NCBI GenBank assembly: GCA_004802725.1
Contig: SGPM01000082.1
Coordinates: forward strand, 25,999 to 89,998
Direction of reading: 5' to 3'
DNA length: 64,000 nt
Origin: Antrodiella citrinella
Taxonomy: Eukaryota; Basidiomycota; Agaricomycetes; Polyporales; Steccherinaceae
Positions 31,662-43,591 of the stretch are shown here, piece after piece. The position numbers and the translations under genes are program-made. Position 1 is the first letter of the stretch. Each line of letters starts with the position of its first letter. The notes below the pieces were generated by a model. That model searched no databases and was not told where the DNA came from. It was given only the letters and a program-made list of their open reading frames with translations.

Positions 31662-33097
31662 ATGTCCTCCACGACCCCGCGTTTCCAGCTCAACGACGGC
31701 GCCAGAATTCCAGCCATCGGTGTGGGGTCAGTGCAGACGTTCTTCGTTGTTTCTTACTCCTGATACCGTTGTGTAGCTGTTGGATGGGCCAGCCAGGAAG
31801 TTCTGACGATGTTCGTGAAATGGTCGAGTACGCTTTGAAGGTATGTTTTCGATTACCGATGCTATGTCGTAGTTTCTAACGTCCGACAGATAGGATATCG
31901 TCACATTGACACCGTGCGTCCTCTTCTTGTCGCGGCGTATCTTATACTAAACTATGCCCTCAAAACTCAGGCATTTGCATACGGTTCGTTCCAGTACAGG
32001 ATTATCACAAAAAGATCGAGTCTAAGTACAGCTGATCACAGGTAACGAAGAGGACGTCGGGAAAGCTATTCGCAATTCAGGTGTGCCTCGTGAAGATATA
32101 TATCTTGTAACAAAGCTCGTGTGAGGACCTTCTTCTATATCTCCAGAATCCATGTCTCACTGTCAGCTAAGTGAGCACCATCATGGCGCTGTTCAAGAAG
32201 GATTCAATCTCAGCCTCAAGAATCTGGGCGTGGAATACATTGATCTATACCTGATGCACTGGCCCCAGGCAAGAGATCCTATCACTAGTGTGTATCACTA
32301 TCATATGGTTACTCAGAAGAATGCTCAACTCGTTCTCAGAGAGAACTTTGCAACCGGAAGAGCATCCAAGTTTCGTGGAGACATGGCAAGAGATGGAGAA
32401 GCTACTCGATACTGGTAGGTCCGATCGTCTGTAACGGAGGGCATCGCGCGATTGATATTACGATTTCGACAGGTAAAGTGAGAAGCATCGGGGTCTCAAA
32501 CTTCAGTGTAAAGAATTTCGATATACTTCTTCCCAAGGCTAGGATCATTCCCGCTGTCAATCAGGTATGCTTGTTTTGCTGCGGTCCCCCTGCGCCGTCT
32601 GACCGTGGCTCCCAGGTCGAGATGCATCCCTTTCTTCCTCAGCTCGACCTGCTGGATTATTGCGCCAGGAAGGGGATTGTGCTCACAGCTTACACGCCCC
32701 TGGGAAAAGGACATCCAGATCTCATAGGGCACCCTGTGCTCAAGGATATAGCGTCTCGCTTAGGATGTACAACCGGTCAAGTCATCATGGGGTGGTTCTT
32801 GAAGAAGGGCGTCGTTGCCATTCCTAAGAGTGCCAATAAGATTCGCCTGGAACAGAATTTGAAGGTACGCCCGTTTGGCAGCGACTTGTATAGGATAGAT
32901 ACTAAGCCCATTTGCACTGCACCTATTTCCAGTGTGTTGATATCTCGGCGGAAGACGAAGGCAAGATTGATGATATCCACCACACACCTGGCATGCACCG
33001 CAGTATGTGTAAGTATCACGGTGAAGGAAATGTCGTCTTTGGATGGACGTACGAGCAATTAGGGTGGTCATTCGTTCGGGACGGTATAATTTCATAG
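31662..33097 (+). CDS. Aldo-keto reductase, copy 1
   Basis: Ten exons of 65, 64, 24, 13, 79, 116, 75, 92, 249 and 165 nt (starts 31662, 31777, 31892, 31971, 32042, 32172, 32340, 32473, 32616, 32933) give 313 residues, normal for a cytosolic NADPH-dependent AKR of the yeast GCY1/YPR1 type. The catalytic tetrad is present: Asp in HIDTAFAYGNEE, Tyr in the same motif, Lys in VTKL and His in LMHWPQ. The IGVSNFS and NADPH-binding [13 protein letters not shown] motifs are intact. The intron at 32288-32339 was chosen because skipping it breaks the frame. Two relatives are present, a pseudogene at 42.1-42.9 kb and an intact copy at 54.1-55.6 kb; the latter shares the first four exon lengths. Substrate cannot be told from sequence. 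Confidence 0.93.
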
Positions 33098-33706
33098 ATG
33101 TGAGTGCGGCTTACTGCAAATGATAGCTCCAGTCTAAAGGGAAGCACAGGCTATTGTTTGAAAACTACTATCAATATCATAACCCGCGAAAGATCATTGT
33201 CAGATGCTAAACACGGCCAAGTCATCCTCTTTGTTCTTGGCTACGATCAAGCTCACCCCAAAGCCGAATTCTCTTGTTGCATCAGTGAGATTCTTCTATG
33301 ACCTCGTGTGTCTTACGTGGATGTTGGCGCTATGTTATGCGATTCTCGGGCGAAAGAAGACCTGAGTGTGCAATGTACATCGGGTTCTCTTGTTCAAACT
33401 TCCAGACTAGAAACTTCGCGCATAGAATACGCTCCCCATCTCCCTCAACGTGTCAAACACGAGTGCAAGCGAATTCAGCACACATATGAAATCGCGTCAT
33501 ATCGCTTTCATATCGATCTTGCTGCGGGTTCTCGGCGGTGCAGATCCAACAAAATCAGTTCCGGCGTTGGGTGCCCATCTGGATCAGCGCGCTCGAGCTG
33601 GGCATGCAACACGGTATAAATACAGGCCCAGATAGTCTTTGATAATCATAGCGACCACCCCCTGCTATATCGTCTCAGTTCTAGTACTCATACTTAGTCC
33701 CTCACG
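33098..33706. other. Intergenic upstream of CBM-DM9 gene, with TATA box
   Basis: 600 bp without coding signal. TATAAATA at 33615-33622 lies 85 nt before the next ATG and is the likely core promoter. Confidence 0.5.
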
Positions 33707-35228
33707 ATGCCTTACTTTTGGGAACCCGGAACGCAATACAACATCGGGGACGAGGTAGAATTTGAGGGTGGGTTGACAGTATGTTCTATCTCGATAGATG
33801 ACCGGGCTAAATGCATGATTACTCTACAGGCTTTACATATAAGATCATCCAACCCCATCAATCGCAGGTTTGTGACCTCCCTTGGTTGATAGGTCTCAAT
33901 ATTCAATCCGCGTAGAGCGATTGGACGCCACCAGCGACACCGGCCCTGTGGGCACGTATACCTGTGGGCGACCACCACTACGATGACTTCAACGAGCATG
34001 AAGAAAGGCGACACGAGGAGCGTCGGGAAGAATACCAGTACGAGAAACGAGAGGGTACGTAGTATTGTATGAATAACGTTCAATTGCGCTTACCCTTCTT
34101 TTGCCGACCTTTAGAGAGGGCATGGGATGACCACCAGAACCAAGCCCAAGAGGTGGCAATTCACAGGGAAGAACAGAAGCAGAACTGGTACGACATCACT
34201 GACGAACGGAAGAAACAGCTGGAGGTTTGTCATGTTATGCATGGAGTCTGGATGTACAATTGACGAAACGAATCATAGATAGGTGGTGGTCTTCTTGTAG
34301 GAGCGGCGGCCATCGGTGCGGGATACCTCGCATACAGGCACCACCAGAAGAGCAAAGAAGAGGTACGGATCTATGTTTTGCAGGGTTAACAGCGTAACGA
34401 ATTGCTTGAGATTCTAGAAACAAGCTGACGTCTGGAGTCTCCAAGCTTGGCTCAAGGACGCTCAATTCCGTACTCAAAAGTACCACCAAGAAGGTCCAAG
34501 GGGTCCTGCCACATGGTTGCTTGTGCAGGGAAAGAACATACCTCAGCTCGCCATTAGGGGCGGCGAGGAAGTTGGTGAACCTCTGTTCATCGCTAGATTC
34601 TTCATTGACGTGAGTGTGACGGTCAATACTTTTTTGTGATGAGAAACTGATAGTCATTTGTTGCAACACTGCAGGGCAGTATCCGTGAGTAGACCGTTGA
34701 ATTTGTGTCCACCACATTCTCACCTTGTGGTTTCAGAGGTCGGGAAAGCCTCCCATCGTTTCGAATTAGGTGCTCTCGTCGGCTATCGCGGTGAAGAAAT
34801 ACCAGTATGTACTCTCACCTGACGTGTGGTGACTAATTAATGAGGCAGTCCCCCGTCACGACAGTCGGCAACCTACGAGATCTTGGTTGGTGATCTTCGC
34901 AATCTGCGATGGGTGAATTGCTACGGCAGACTGGATATCAACCAATTGGGCGGTCGTCCTGTAGAAGGTGGCAAGGAAGCCGACGGTACACCCTTGTTTA
35001 TTATTCAGACACGCTTCGAGGGCGGTGTGCATCCTGGCAAAGTCAGCACCAAGATGGAGGGTAAGTGATTGGTTGCGTTGAGAAATTCTGTATTGAAACC
35101 CTTGTGAAGGTGCCATCATATCTTATGGCGGTCGCGAGCAGCTAGTTCAGGTATGTCTCAAGTGTCTGGATAGCTCCACAGTCGCTCATAGTCACATTTA
35201 GGAGTATCATGTGCTGTGCTACCAGTAG
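33707..35228 (+). CDS. CBM5/12 plus DM9/DUF3421 protein
   Basis: Eleven exons, one only 10 nt (34675-34684), give 321 residues. Residues 1-50 form a chitin-binding type 3 (CBM5/12) fold: YNIGDEVEFEGFTYKIIQPH, then SDWTPPATPALWARIP. A long charged, Glu/Arg-rich helical linker follows (HEERRHEERREEY), then a Gly-rich hydrophobic segment (GGGLLVGAAAIGAGYLAY, about residues 135-155) that could pass a membrane or act as a glycine hinge. The C-terminal half carries DM9/DUF3421 signatures: IPQLAIRGGEEVGEPLFIAR, KASHRFELGALVGYRGEE and DLRNLRWV. DM9 proteins are carbohydrate-binding lectins in animals, and fungi pair DM9 with CBM5/12. No classical signal peptide is visible. Role in cell-wall recognition or remodelling is inference. 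Confidence 0.85.
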
Positions 35229-36121
35229 ACATTTTCCAGTGCGATGAACTCCCAGGGCATCACCCCGCAGGCATCGCCGTATGGACATGACGCTTCGAAT
35301 CGCACGCAAGACATCCATTGTACTACGAGCCCTTGTATTTCTATCATGGTTACGACACACAACGTGAAGCAATACCTGTCTACCGTTCCGAAATGATGGC
35401 TGCATGAGTCTTCAGGATCAGGATATAGTACGCGTGCGCGGCATTGCAATGGCTGCTCTTTTGCGAGATTGCGCCAGACGAACATCTCGACAGAATTCGT
35501 GGTATTAGACTAGACCATCACACAACGTTCGAATTCGGTCAGTCCCTTGCATTGCTATGTTTTCTATGTCGAGCATCGTCTAACTTGCGAGATGTTATAC
35601 TCCAATCATAGGTAGGTAGTAGTGCAGCCTGTGAAGCACGTCGTTGAATGTTGCGCACTGCTACCAGAAGTGCTTTGACAGACACACCTTCGTCGGCTGC
35701 GTCATTGCCGGATTGAGGTTCGTATTCTCGAGCCTGATGGGTCGGCGTCATCGTGTCCCAGAACTTCCCCTCATGGAGTCCTCTGAGTGTGCTCTGGTGC
35801 TTCAAAGTAGCACTGGGGCGTACTGTCCTTCTGTTTTCCATTCGCTTTCTCAAAGATGGAACGTTCGTTCGCGATCGCATGGTTACAGAAGCTTTCTGAA
35901 GCACATGGCTGCACTATGTCACACGGGAATTTTGGGTATTCTCCATCTACAGATATCATTATACCATGCTACATCTCCCAGCGACCTTCAAATAGAACCT
36001 CGCCGTCGCTGGCGTTGCTGGATATATAAAGAGGTGGCGGGTATACTTCAGATCCTTTGCCGTGTCAGCCTCCTCGAGCTCGTTGCGGACCGGTACCTCT
36101 CCGGGTTCAGGCCTCCTACCT
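35229..36121. other. Intergenic upstream of PLC-like gene, with TATA box
   Basis: About 890 bp. TATATAAA at 36023-36030 stands about 92 nt before the next ATG and is a good core-promoter candidate. A 202-residue plus frame overlapping the next gene is out of frame with it and has no family signal. Confidence 0.45.
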
Positions 36122-37524
36122 ATGCCCAGCATGCATCCATTTGCTATTGGCTTATTCCTTGTCGCATTCTTCAGCGGAGGCTGGGCTGCTTTCCTTCCTG
36201 TGAAAAGGTAGCCATGTCTCCCCTCGGACGCATGGAATATGAATTTACCTGATCATCCTAGGGCGACAGTCTGCAACGGCCACCCAGAGCTATGCAACCG
36301 TAGCTATGGAAATGTCACGCATCTGGGAGGTATGCTTGCACTCGTCTGATTGTATCTTGAACCTGTCTGACAGTGAAGTAGCTCATGATTCGTTTGCGTT
36401 CAGCGAGGATCCGCTTGCTTGTATGTTCATGATGCTCGGACCCCTCTGCAGTACTGATCACCACTAAATAGTGGCGAGAGATCAAGAAGTGGATATCCCG
36501 TCGCAATTGGATCTGGGGGTTCGCCTACTGCAAGCCCAGTCTCATATGTAAGTAGACCGACTCATCGAGTTTGCTCGGAGTTCACAATACTCACTACGCA
36601 TGGTACCAGGAACGACGGCGTGCTTCATTTCTGCCACACTAGTGAGTAGTAGCACGACCTAGTCTTCATATCCTGACTAAAATATCTGCAGGTTGTGTAA
36701 GTGTACATTTCGTCATGGGCAATCGCAGCTGTTGACCTATATGACAGGCTCTCTTTGACGGTGGATCAGTACAAGACTACCTTTCCACTGTCCTCACCTG
36801 GTTGAACTCAAACCCGAACGAGGTTGTCACGTTCATTTTCACCAATCCCGAGAATGTTTCTCTCCCTGATGTCTGGGCTCCAGCGTTCGAGGATTCTGGT
36901 ATCTCAGACCTGCTGTATATTCCTCCCGTTGTGCCCATGAAGCAAAGCGACGTAGGTGGACTCTGCCGCTATCTCAAGTTTATCGTATTGACGCAATGCA
37001 GTGGCCTACCCTCGGCGACCTGATCGACAGTGGGAAGCGCGTCATCGCGTTCCTGGACTTTGGGGCTGAGACAGACAGTGTACCATTTATTCTGCCAGAG
37101 TTCGAGATGGTAAGACGTTGACGCACCAAAGCCACTGAATTTTGCTGAATGACTTCATAGATATGGGAAGACCCATTCAGCGTTACAGACCCTACCTTCC
37201 CTTGCAGTGTTAATCGCATTCAAGGTCCCCTGGCAACAACTGATCACATGTACATGATCAATCACTCCCTCGACATCGATGTCTTTGACACAGGCATCTT
37301 GATAAGCGACCCGGAGGATGCGCCCACAACCAACGGCGTAACTTCGTGAGTAACCGTTTTCTGACCATTTTCCTCGTCTTGACATGAACATGTTCAGGAT
37401 CATTGCCAATGCCAACGGATGTGCACCGCTGTCCGCCGGGAGAGCTCCGAACTTCGTTCTGCTGGACTACGTCAATATCGGAGAGGGCTTGCAAGCAGTC
37501 AATCAGCTAAACGGGCTCTCATAA
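36122..37524 (+). CDS. Secreted PI-PLC X-domain-like phosphodiesterase
   Basis: Ten exons give 309 residues: 36122-36207, 36262-36329, 36382-36420, 36472-36547, 36610-36641, 36692-36696, 36748-36951, 37002-37109, 37161-37345 and 37398-37524. A signal peptide (FAIGLFLVAFFSGGWA) precedes CNGHPELCNRSYGNVTHLGAHDSF, whose histidine is the first catalytic His of the PLC-like TIM barrel; the second lies in VLHFCHTSC. The region from DQEVDIPSQLDLGVRLLQ to VIAFLDFGAETD continues the barrel. Fungal members are secreted and of poorly known substrate; they lack the Ca-binding Y and C2 modules of cytosolic PLC. The sixth exon is a 5-nt microexon (GTTGT) that completes the CHTSC motif; without it the frame and the motif are lost. 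Confidence 0.88.
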
Positions 37525-38592
37525 ACCTGTCCGCGAATCTTTCTACGATCTTACGACGATAGGACTATACCAATTTCATTTGAACTATGATTGCGTGCGA
37601 TCGAAATTCTCTCCTGCAGCTGCACTGGGGATTGGCTCGAAAAATATCATGGCCTTCAGATTCATTGGCACATCAGTCCGATAGCCAGTGTTACAAGCAG
37701 GAGAACAACATTCAAAGTGATAGCTGGATGTTCTGTAAGATGCAGAGTCCGTATTTCGATACAATTTGCGATGAAATCAATGCGAGACTGCATCGACGTA
37801 TTGTTCCAGCCCCTTGTGTAAAGCCTGATATTGCACTTGCGTGGCCTGGAGATGCTGGATATACTGGTTGAAATATTTGGGTCAGTGACGCAGCCGTCGA
37901 CGCACATCATTTGCGACGTACCTCCTCGGAATACCCGACAGACCAATCCTTGATTGTAGTGACATCGTGAACGAGCTAGTCATGGATCCGTCAGATGATC
38001 ATGGTCGTTGACTCGGAGCACCAAGCTCTCACATTGGTCCAAACGTTTATGAACGCTTGTAACATTTGAACAAGTGCGTTCACTTCCATGTTGCAGTACA
38101 TAAGGTTGAGATGAACTCTAGCGGTAGCATTTTGCTTAGCATCCAAATCGAGGTATTGCTGTCGTTTGTGGTCGAGATTCGCTGGGACTTCTGTGAAGAG
38201 AATATATGCTTCAATATAACAGCTTCGGAAGCATGCCGTATAGGTACTGACCATCTTTCTCGCTATTGATAGCGAGTCGTAAAGGATTTGAGACGTGTCC
38301 CCCAAGTGTATTCATCTAGCATGTAGGTCAGATCATTGCCACAAGATGTTTGAGAGGGTAGTAATCACCATGACTTCTATCCACGGGCTCGGAATAGCGG
38401 AGCTCAGGGAGGACGAGACACCAGAGCTGAGAGGTAACAACCCAAGTCCAGTCGCGAGCTGATGAGTCTACGCATGACAAGAATTAACATCTGACATAAT
38501 CTTTTTGATGTCGACTTGCTCACTTTCTCGGAAAGGCTGTTTAGAGGAAGGTGTCATCGGGTGTTCGGAAACTCAGCAATGTTGTTCAAGAC
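37525..38592. other. Intergenic
   Basis: 1.07 kb between convergent genes. On minus near 38490-38350 one frame reads like protein (SARDWTWVVTSQLWCLVLPE) and might be an alternative last exon of the next gene, but no splice solution keeps its frame. Nothing else supported. Confidence 0.35.
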
Positions 38593-39413
38593 TCACTCGG
38601 TCAAGGTGTATGCGAGGGACTCCCACTCTGCAAGGAAACCGTCGAGGAATTGATTACCAATACTATCGCGGTACTTCTCGTAGATTTCCTGCCATTTCTC
38701 GACACACGAGGAAACGTCCTCCGCAAAGGTCTTCAAGGTCGCGTCCAGGCCATCAGCGGGAGGAGCAGTGATGTTGAGATACTACAGCCGATAGTAACCT
38801 CAGCAAAGCGTGCAACATGAGAGATATTAACTTACTGCGATGTATTCCTCAAGTTTGACCTTCTTGTCGGCAGTAGGGGTAGATCCGTCGAGCAAGAAGG
38901 GTATGAGACCATGTACAAAAGCTGACCTAGAAGTCAATGCATGCGCCGAGCCACAGAAATGTGATACGTACATTTGATTTCAACCATAGCTTCGCTCGCT
39001 GTATCACGACTGGTCCATTTCAAGTCGTTCCAAGCCTACTCATTCTCAGTTTCGACGAGACGAGAGTCGGAGGAGAGTGTGCTTACCTGACTCTTAGTTT
39101 GACCGGACCACACATCTACTATATAACCCAGGTCATTCTTGAGACCCGGATAACCTCTGGAGATGTCAGGCGAGTTAATGGCTTGTCCAAGTACGTCCTG
39201 CACGTGGATAAGGAGCTGATCCGTTGCGACGACACGTTCGCCAATAAGTTGAGTTTCTCTCGCAAGACTGTCCAAGAAGTCAAAAGAACCAGCCTCGACG
39301 ACGAGCGCTTGCAAATTGTCGCCGATTTGGCTATAAGGAAGCTCTCTTGCATTGCCAATAGCGTCTGAAAGCTGTTCGTGAACGACTTGGAAGCGAGGGT
39401 CAATATCGGCCAT
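38593..39413 (-). CDS. Unknown helical protein
   Basis: Exons 39413-39087, 39035-38972, 38921-38836 and 38781-38593 sum to 666 nt and encode 221 residues. The predicted chain is almost wholly amphipathic helix, soluble, with no signal peptide and a single Cys near the C-terminus in exon 4 (SSCVEKWQEIYEKY). Repeated spaced heptad-like Leu/Val/Ile suggest a helical bundle (LSDAIGNARELPYSQIGDNL, HVQDVLGQAINSP). I do not recognise the family. A GTGAGT overlapping the stop codon could be a donor to a further exon, in which case the C-terminus would be longer. Neighbours give no clue. Confidence 0.6.
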
Positions 39414-40057
39414 AGTAGAGTCGATATCGGGATGTGCCAAAGACAGGTGAAGAGTGAGATGAGGATATGGACTAGGGGACAGCTGCCAGTGGTCTGGTAC
39501 AGCGACATTTATATGTCCGCAAGCTCTCCTTCATGCGATCTTCTCCCCCAAGGATGACGGCGTGAATGTTCGGCTAAGCATCGTAAGCGTTCGTTGTTTC
39601 CTTAAACGGTGCATCCTTCTCAATGAAGCCACATCACAACAGAGACAATGTTCAATGATGCACTAAAGTGGAATATGGACTTACGGTAATGTGGTAGACG
39701 TGTTCATCGTGCGAGGAGCAAAATAATGTTTAGGGGGCATACAAGTAACGTCAATTCAATTCGATCTGGTAATATGTCAGCTAACATTGAAGATAGTGTC
39801 AGATCTGTGCGAGAACTCACGGTGTGTAGTGTAGTACAGTGCGATTTGGGGTAATAATGGTAAACAAGTAGTAACAATGCAACGGAGCATTTTGAAATCA
39901 TGGGGACAGGCACCACAAACCAGAAAATAACGATATTGGGAGTGTGAATCAAAAAGGATGCGCAGGACATCAGTCCCATAGGAGTTATGGAAGGGGGAAG
40001 AACGATGTGGGAGATACCAGAACATTGAGCCGTACCGAAAACACCATGCCTGGGTTC
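39414..40057. other. Intergenic
   Basis: 640 bp, AT-richer than the genes. No coding, repeat or RNA signal seen. Confidence 0.4.
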
Positions 40058-41225
40058 CTAGAAGCTGAGGAAAAACCCGTCCCATGGCCCGTCTCCGTTG
40101 CCTCTAGCAGCGGGTTGCTGCACCGCTGGCTCGCTCTCACCCATTTCCTTTCCTACGATGTTGACGGCAGCTTTCAAACTGAAGACCTCCATGGGTGAAC
40201 TCCTGATCGCGACTCGACAAGTTGGACAGGTGTAATCTGGATGTGCGTGTTTCTCGAATTCCGCGCATGCGTCGAGCTCCAGTATGCGGCGCTGAGCTGC
40301 AGAAAGGTTGGCATGTTTAACAGCATGCGTAAGCTGGCGAATTCGAGGTGTGTGCATAGTATAATTTGGGTGACTGCCGAGGTGCTTCATAAGCGCCGTG
40401 GTAAACCAGTCCTGCAAGCATCCTTTGCAGAAGGTATGACCGCACACAAGGCTGATGAAGGGGTGCACATGTTAGTAATATGTGTTTGGTGGTATGACAA
40501 AAGACGTACGTTGCGGGGGACCACATCTTTCCGGCACATATATCGCAGCAGAGAGTATCATCTAGCGTGTTGAGTAATGCCTGAGAGCATTGAAATATGA
40601 GCAACGAGACGTGTATTCTTGAAAAGGTACCAGCTTACTTTGTATTTTGCCTCGTGTTCTTCAGACTGAGAATTCGAATCAGGTCAGGGGAAGACGGCAG
40701 GAAGCTCTCGTAAAACAGCACTTACTTCGTTGGAAACCCCTTGAGGCTTATCGCCGGAAGGCTGCGACGATTGAGATAATCATGAAGATTGACACATGAA
40801 TGGTAGATATAGATATTTGTACTCACCTCCGCCTGCTGACGCCGGAGCTGTTCATTTTCCTAGGGTTGGCGCGTGAGCAGAAGGTTGGAAGTGAAATGAG
40901 CGATACGACTTACCTCCTTCAGCTTCTTGAGCTGCTTCTCCATTTCCTGAACACTGCGTGCAGAGCGTCTCCTATTGGAGCCCTCATCCTCTGATGAGAG
41001 CTCTAGCACGTCTCCTTCAATGCGTAAAGGGGGCTTAGCCTTAGCCTTGCCATTCTGCTTCGACGATCTCTTCGGCGCAGGTCTCTTCTTAGGCAGAACG
41101 GGTGCTTCGTCATCGGAAGATATCACAATTACGTCGTCGTCGTAAGTGGGTTGGACCCTGGGTGCTGGACGAGGCACATTCGATCGTGACCGGGTTTGAC
41201 GTGTGGGTTGCCTGGGTGCGGGCAT
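40058..41225 (-). CDS. RING-finger protein with coiled coil
   Basis: Six exons (41225-40914, 40859-40827, 40761-40726, 40665-40639, 40580-40510, 40451-40058) encode 290 residues. The N-terminal third is basic and disordered with acidic patches resembling SUMO-interacting or phospho-degron motifs (DDDVIVISSDDE, DVLELSSEDE). A short coiled coil (EMEKQLKKLKEENEQLRRQ) spans three very small exons of 33, 36 and 27 nt. The RING follows: CDIC, then CGHTFCKGC, then CPTC near residue 235. About 60-65 residues, predicted helical, separate the fourth cysteine pair from the preceding ligands, far more than in a canonical C3HC4 RING. Likely a nuclear E3 ubiquitin ligase; substrate unknown. The SIM-like motifs hint at SUMO-targeted ligase activity, an inference. 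Confidence 0.8.
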
Positions 41226-42064
41226 TTCACGCGATACGAAAGTGAAATGGAGCAACTAAGACCAGGGATAGTAGTTGAACGATGATGAAAGGAACAATGA
41301 AGATGCAAAAATGCAGAATGGATCCGTGGTGGTGGTAGTCCGAAGAGGTGTGAACCGCTTTCGGCCAAGCAATCAACTGGACGGTGGCCACAGCGGCATA
41401 TCCCGGCCCGGCTTGATAGACGCCGAAAAAGTGATACTACTTTGCCGAATCTATATCACAACTTGAAGTGTGTGCGGTGTGTACCGACGGATGGAACGAA
41501 TCATGTTCAAGCATATTGTGAACCGAGGTTGTTCGATGTTCGAATATCTCTCGCCTAGATATACTCGTTACGCACAGGTACCCTAGCCTGAGCAAAGAAG
41601 TGCGCACGGGCCGCTCCTGCTACTATTTCTAAGTTCTCTCCGACTCTCTTCGGCCTTGGCAGTCACTCATGACACCAAAGTGAAGAGCTCTGAATGTAGT
41701 TGCAGCCTTGTAGTATGAAGAAGACGCGTGAGAACTACATGATCGAGGGACTTGTGTGTCCGTGTCTGCGCACGCTTGCCCCAGCGCTCGTAAGTTGCTG
41801 ATTTATCTTCAGGTGACCTCCATCCCGACTGTGCAACGAGAACTAGCTTGGGAAGAGCTCGTCCTTAATCTTGATCTTCGTCTTCGTCTCGTAACCTAGA
41901 TAGATATGTCGTTATTCGACTAAAAGCACGGTCCTCTATGCTCTTTCGATCTCTTCAACGTGTGACTTGGAGCTATTCGACGCAGTTTTTCACGCATAGG
42001 TATGAAAGTTCTCCGCTTGGATCGCACAATATCAAATATCTATCTGACTAATCTCTTTCATTGG
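41226..42064. other. Intergenic
   Basis: No supported feature. Upstream of the RING gene and of the truncated reductase copy. Confidence 0.35.
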
Positions 42065-42860
42065 ACTTATCTTGTTGTAGGCCAGCGCAGTATACACCTA
42101 AGTCGCCGGACTATCAGCCTTTGTCGAACCTCAACTTCTTGGCGAGTAAATTCTTCCTCCCGGCGAGGGCCCTTCGTTTGTCGAGACCTGGCAAGCGATG
42201 GAGAAACTTCTGGACACTGGTAAGTCCGACCTCCTGCACTCAGAGACCTCTGCAAAGAAGTTGAGGTTTTTGCCGATACAAGGTGAAGACCATCGGTGTT
42301 TCCAATTCAAGTTTCAGCGAGAAGAACCTTGACATCCTGCTCTCTCATGTGAAGATAGTGCCTGCTGTCAATCAAGTCAGTCCATCATATTATTCCATGA
42401 ATTGTGAACGCTGAAATTGAATGATGTGGACAGGTTGAGATGCACTTCCTCCTTCCTCAAATCGACCTCCTGGAATACTACTAACAGCGTATTCACCTCT
42501 GGGCCAAGGACACCCTGATCTCCTCCAAAACCCCGTGTTGAAAAAGCTCGCGGCTAGCAAGGACAGCACTATAGGACAAGTCATTATGGGTTGGTTCATC
42601 AAGAAAGGCGTCGCTGTGATTCCCAAGAGCGCGAACCCTGTTCGGCTGCAACAGAATTTTTCTGTACGTCTTTGAACATCCTGTCGTTTCCGTACTAGTT
42701 CTCACCTTCGTTTCTCGTAGCCCGCCGAGATCACTGACGAAGACGAAGCCAAGATCGACGCGATCCATAAAGCACCTGGTATGCACCGAAGCCTTCTGAC
42801 CATGATCCCAACGGCACGGTATACGGATGGCCGTTCAAGAAGGGCGGTGTGATCTCCTAG
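42065..42860 (+). pseudogene. Aldo-keto reductase pseudogene, copy 2
   Basis: 5'-truncated remnant of an AKR: the half with Asp, Tyr, Lys and His of the active site is gone. Recognisable pieces in order are [17 protein letters not shown] (42168-42220), TIGVSN and SHVKIVPAVNQVEMH (to about 42440), then PLGQGHPDLLQ, QVIMGWFIKKGVAVIPKSAN (to 42663), an intron, and AEITDEDEAKIDAIHKAPGM. It is broken by a deletion with a stop at about 42481 and by a frame slip at about 42800 before the terminal KKGGVIS-type end. The intron positions of a normal copy are still visible. Sequence is closer to copy 3 (HVKIVPAVNQ) than to copy 1. Confidence 0.85.
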
Positions 42861-43591
42861 ATTTCGCTTAGGAATACCCAAGTGTAAGTCGATTACCTCG
42901 ACGTGCATTGCGGTGATTCATATATGGTTTCTGACATGCTGACTTGGATATTTAGGACGCCGAAACCCCTCGGATGCATGTCACGCTCGTATTGATATAT
43001 CCTCTCCACGTCCCTACCCGTATGGGAACTTGAGGTGAATGTGTATACCATATTAGTCTGTATCGGGATCCCTTTAGTTGTCAACCAACGACACAATTAC
43101 TTCTCCCTCTGGGGTTTGCGTGTTCTAAGGGTTGGACACTTGTCCTTCGTAGTAAATGTCAGTGAGAGGCGTTGCGGAAGGAATTCAAAGATATCTCAAC
43201 ACCCGTTCACGCATCATCATCGCGGCATATAGTCTCTACTCTCGAGTGGAACGCAGTTGGTTCCAAGATCTTAAGCAGTGGTACTCGCCAGTTCACGAAG
43301 GAAAATCATGTAGGTCGCACCTCTTATAACAACAAACCTGCGTGAAGCAGCAGACAACATGAATACAGTCTCCAGATACAAGTACTGTTGTAGTATTCAT
43401 ACACAGGACACCGGGTAACCCCCGCTGGCTGAGATGAGAAGCATGCCATAACTAATCATATGGGTTGAATAGAACATGGAAAGACGGCATGAATGGATGC
43501 GTATGATAGAAAACAATGACCCATACTGCGCCAGCACGGCTCCTCTCCTCCCAGCAAGAATATCCTCCACCGCAGCATGTGAGAAAGGTCT
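42861..43591. other. Intergenic
   Basis: 730 bp between the pseudogene and the 3' end of RPS5. No coding signal. Confidence 0.4.

Noticed and set aside
35644..36252. 202-residue plus frame
   Set aside because: Out of frame with the PLC-like gene it overlaps and without any family motif.
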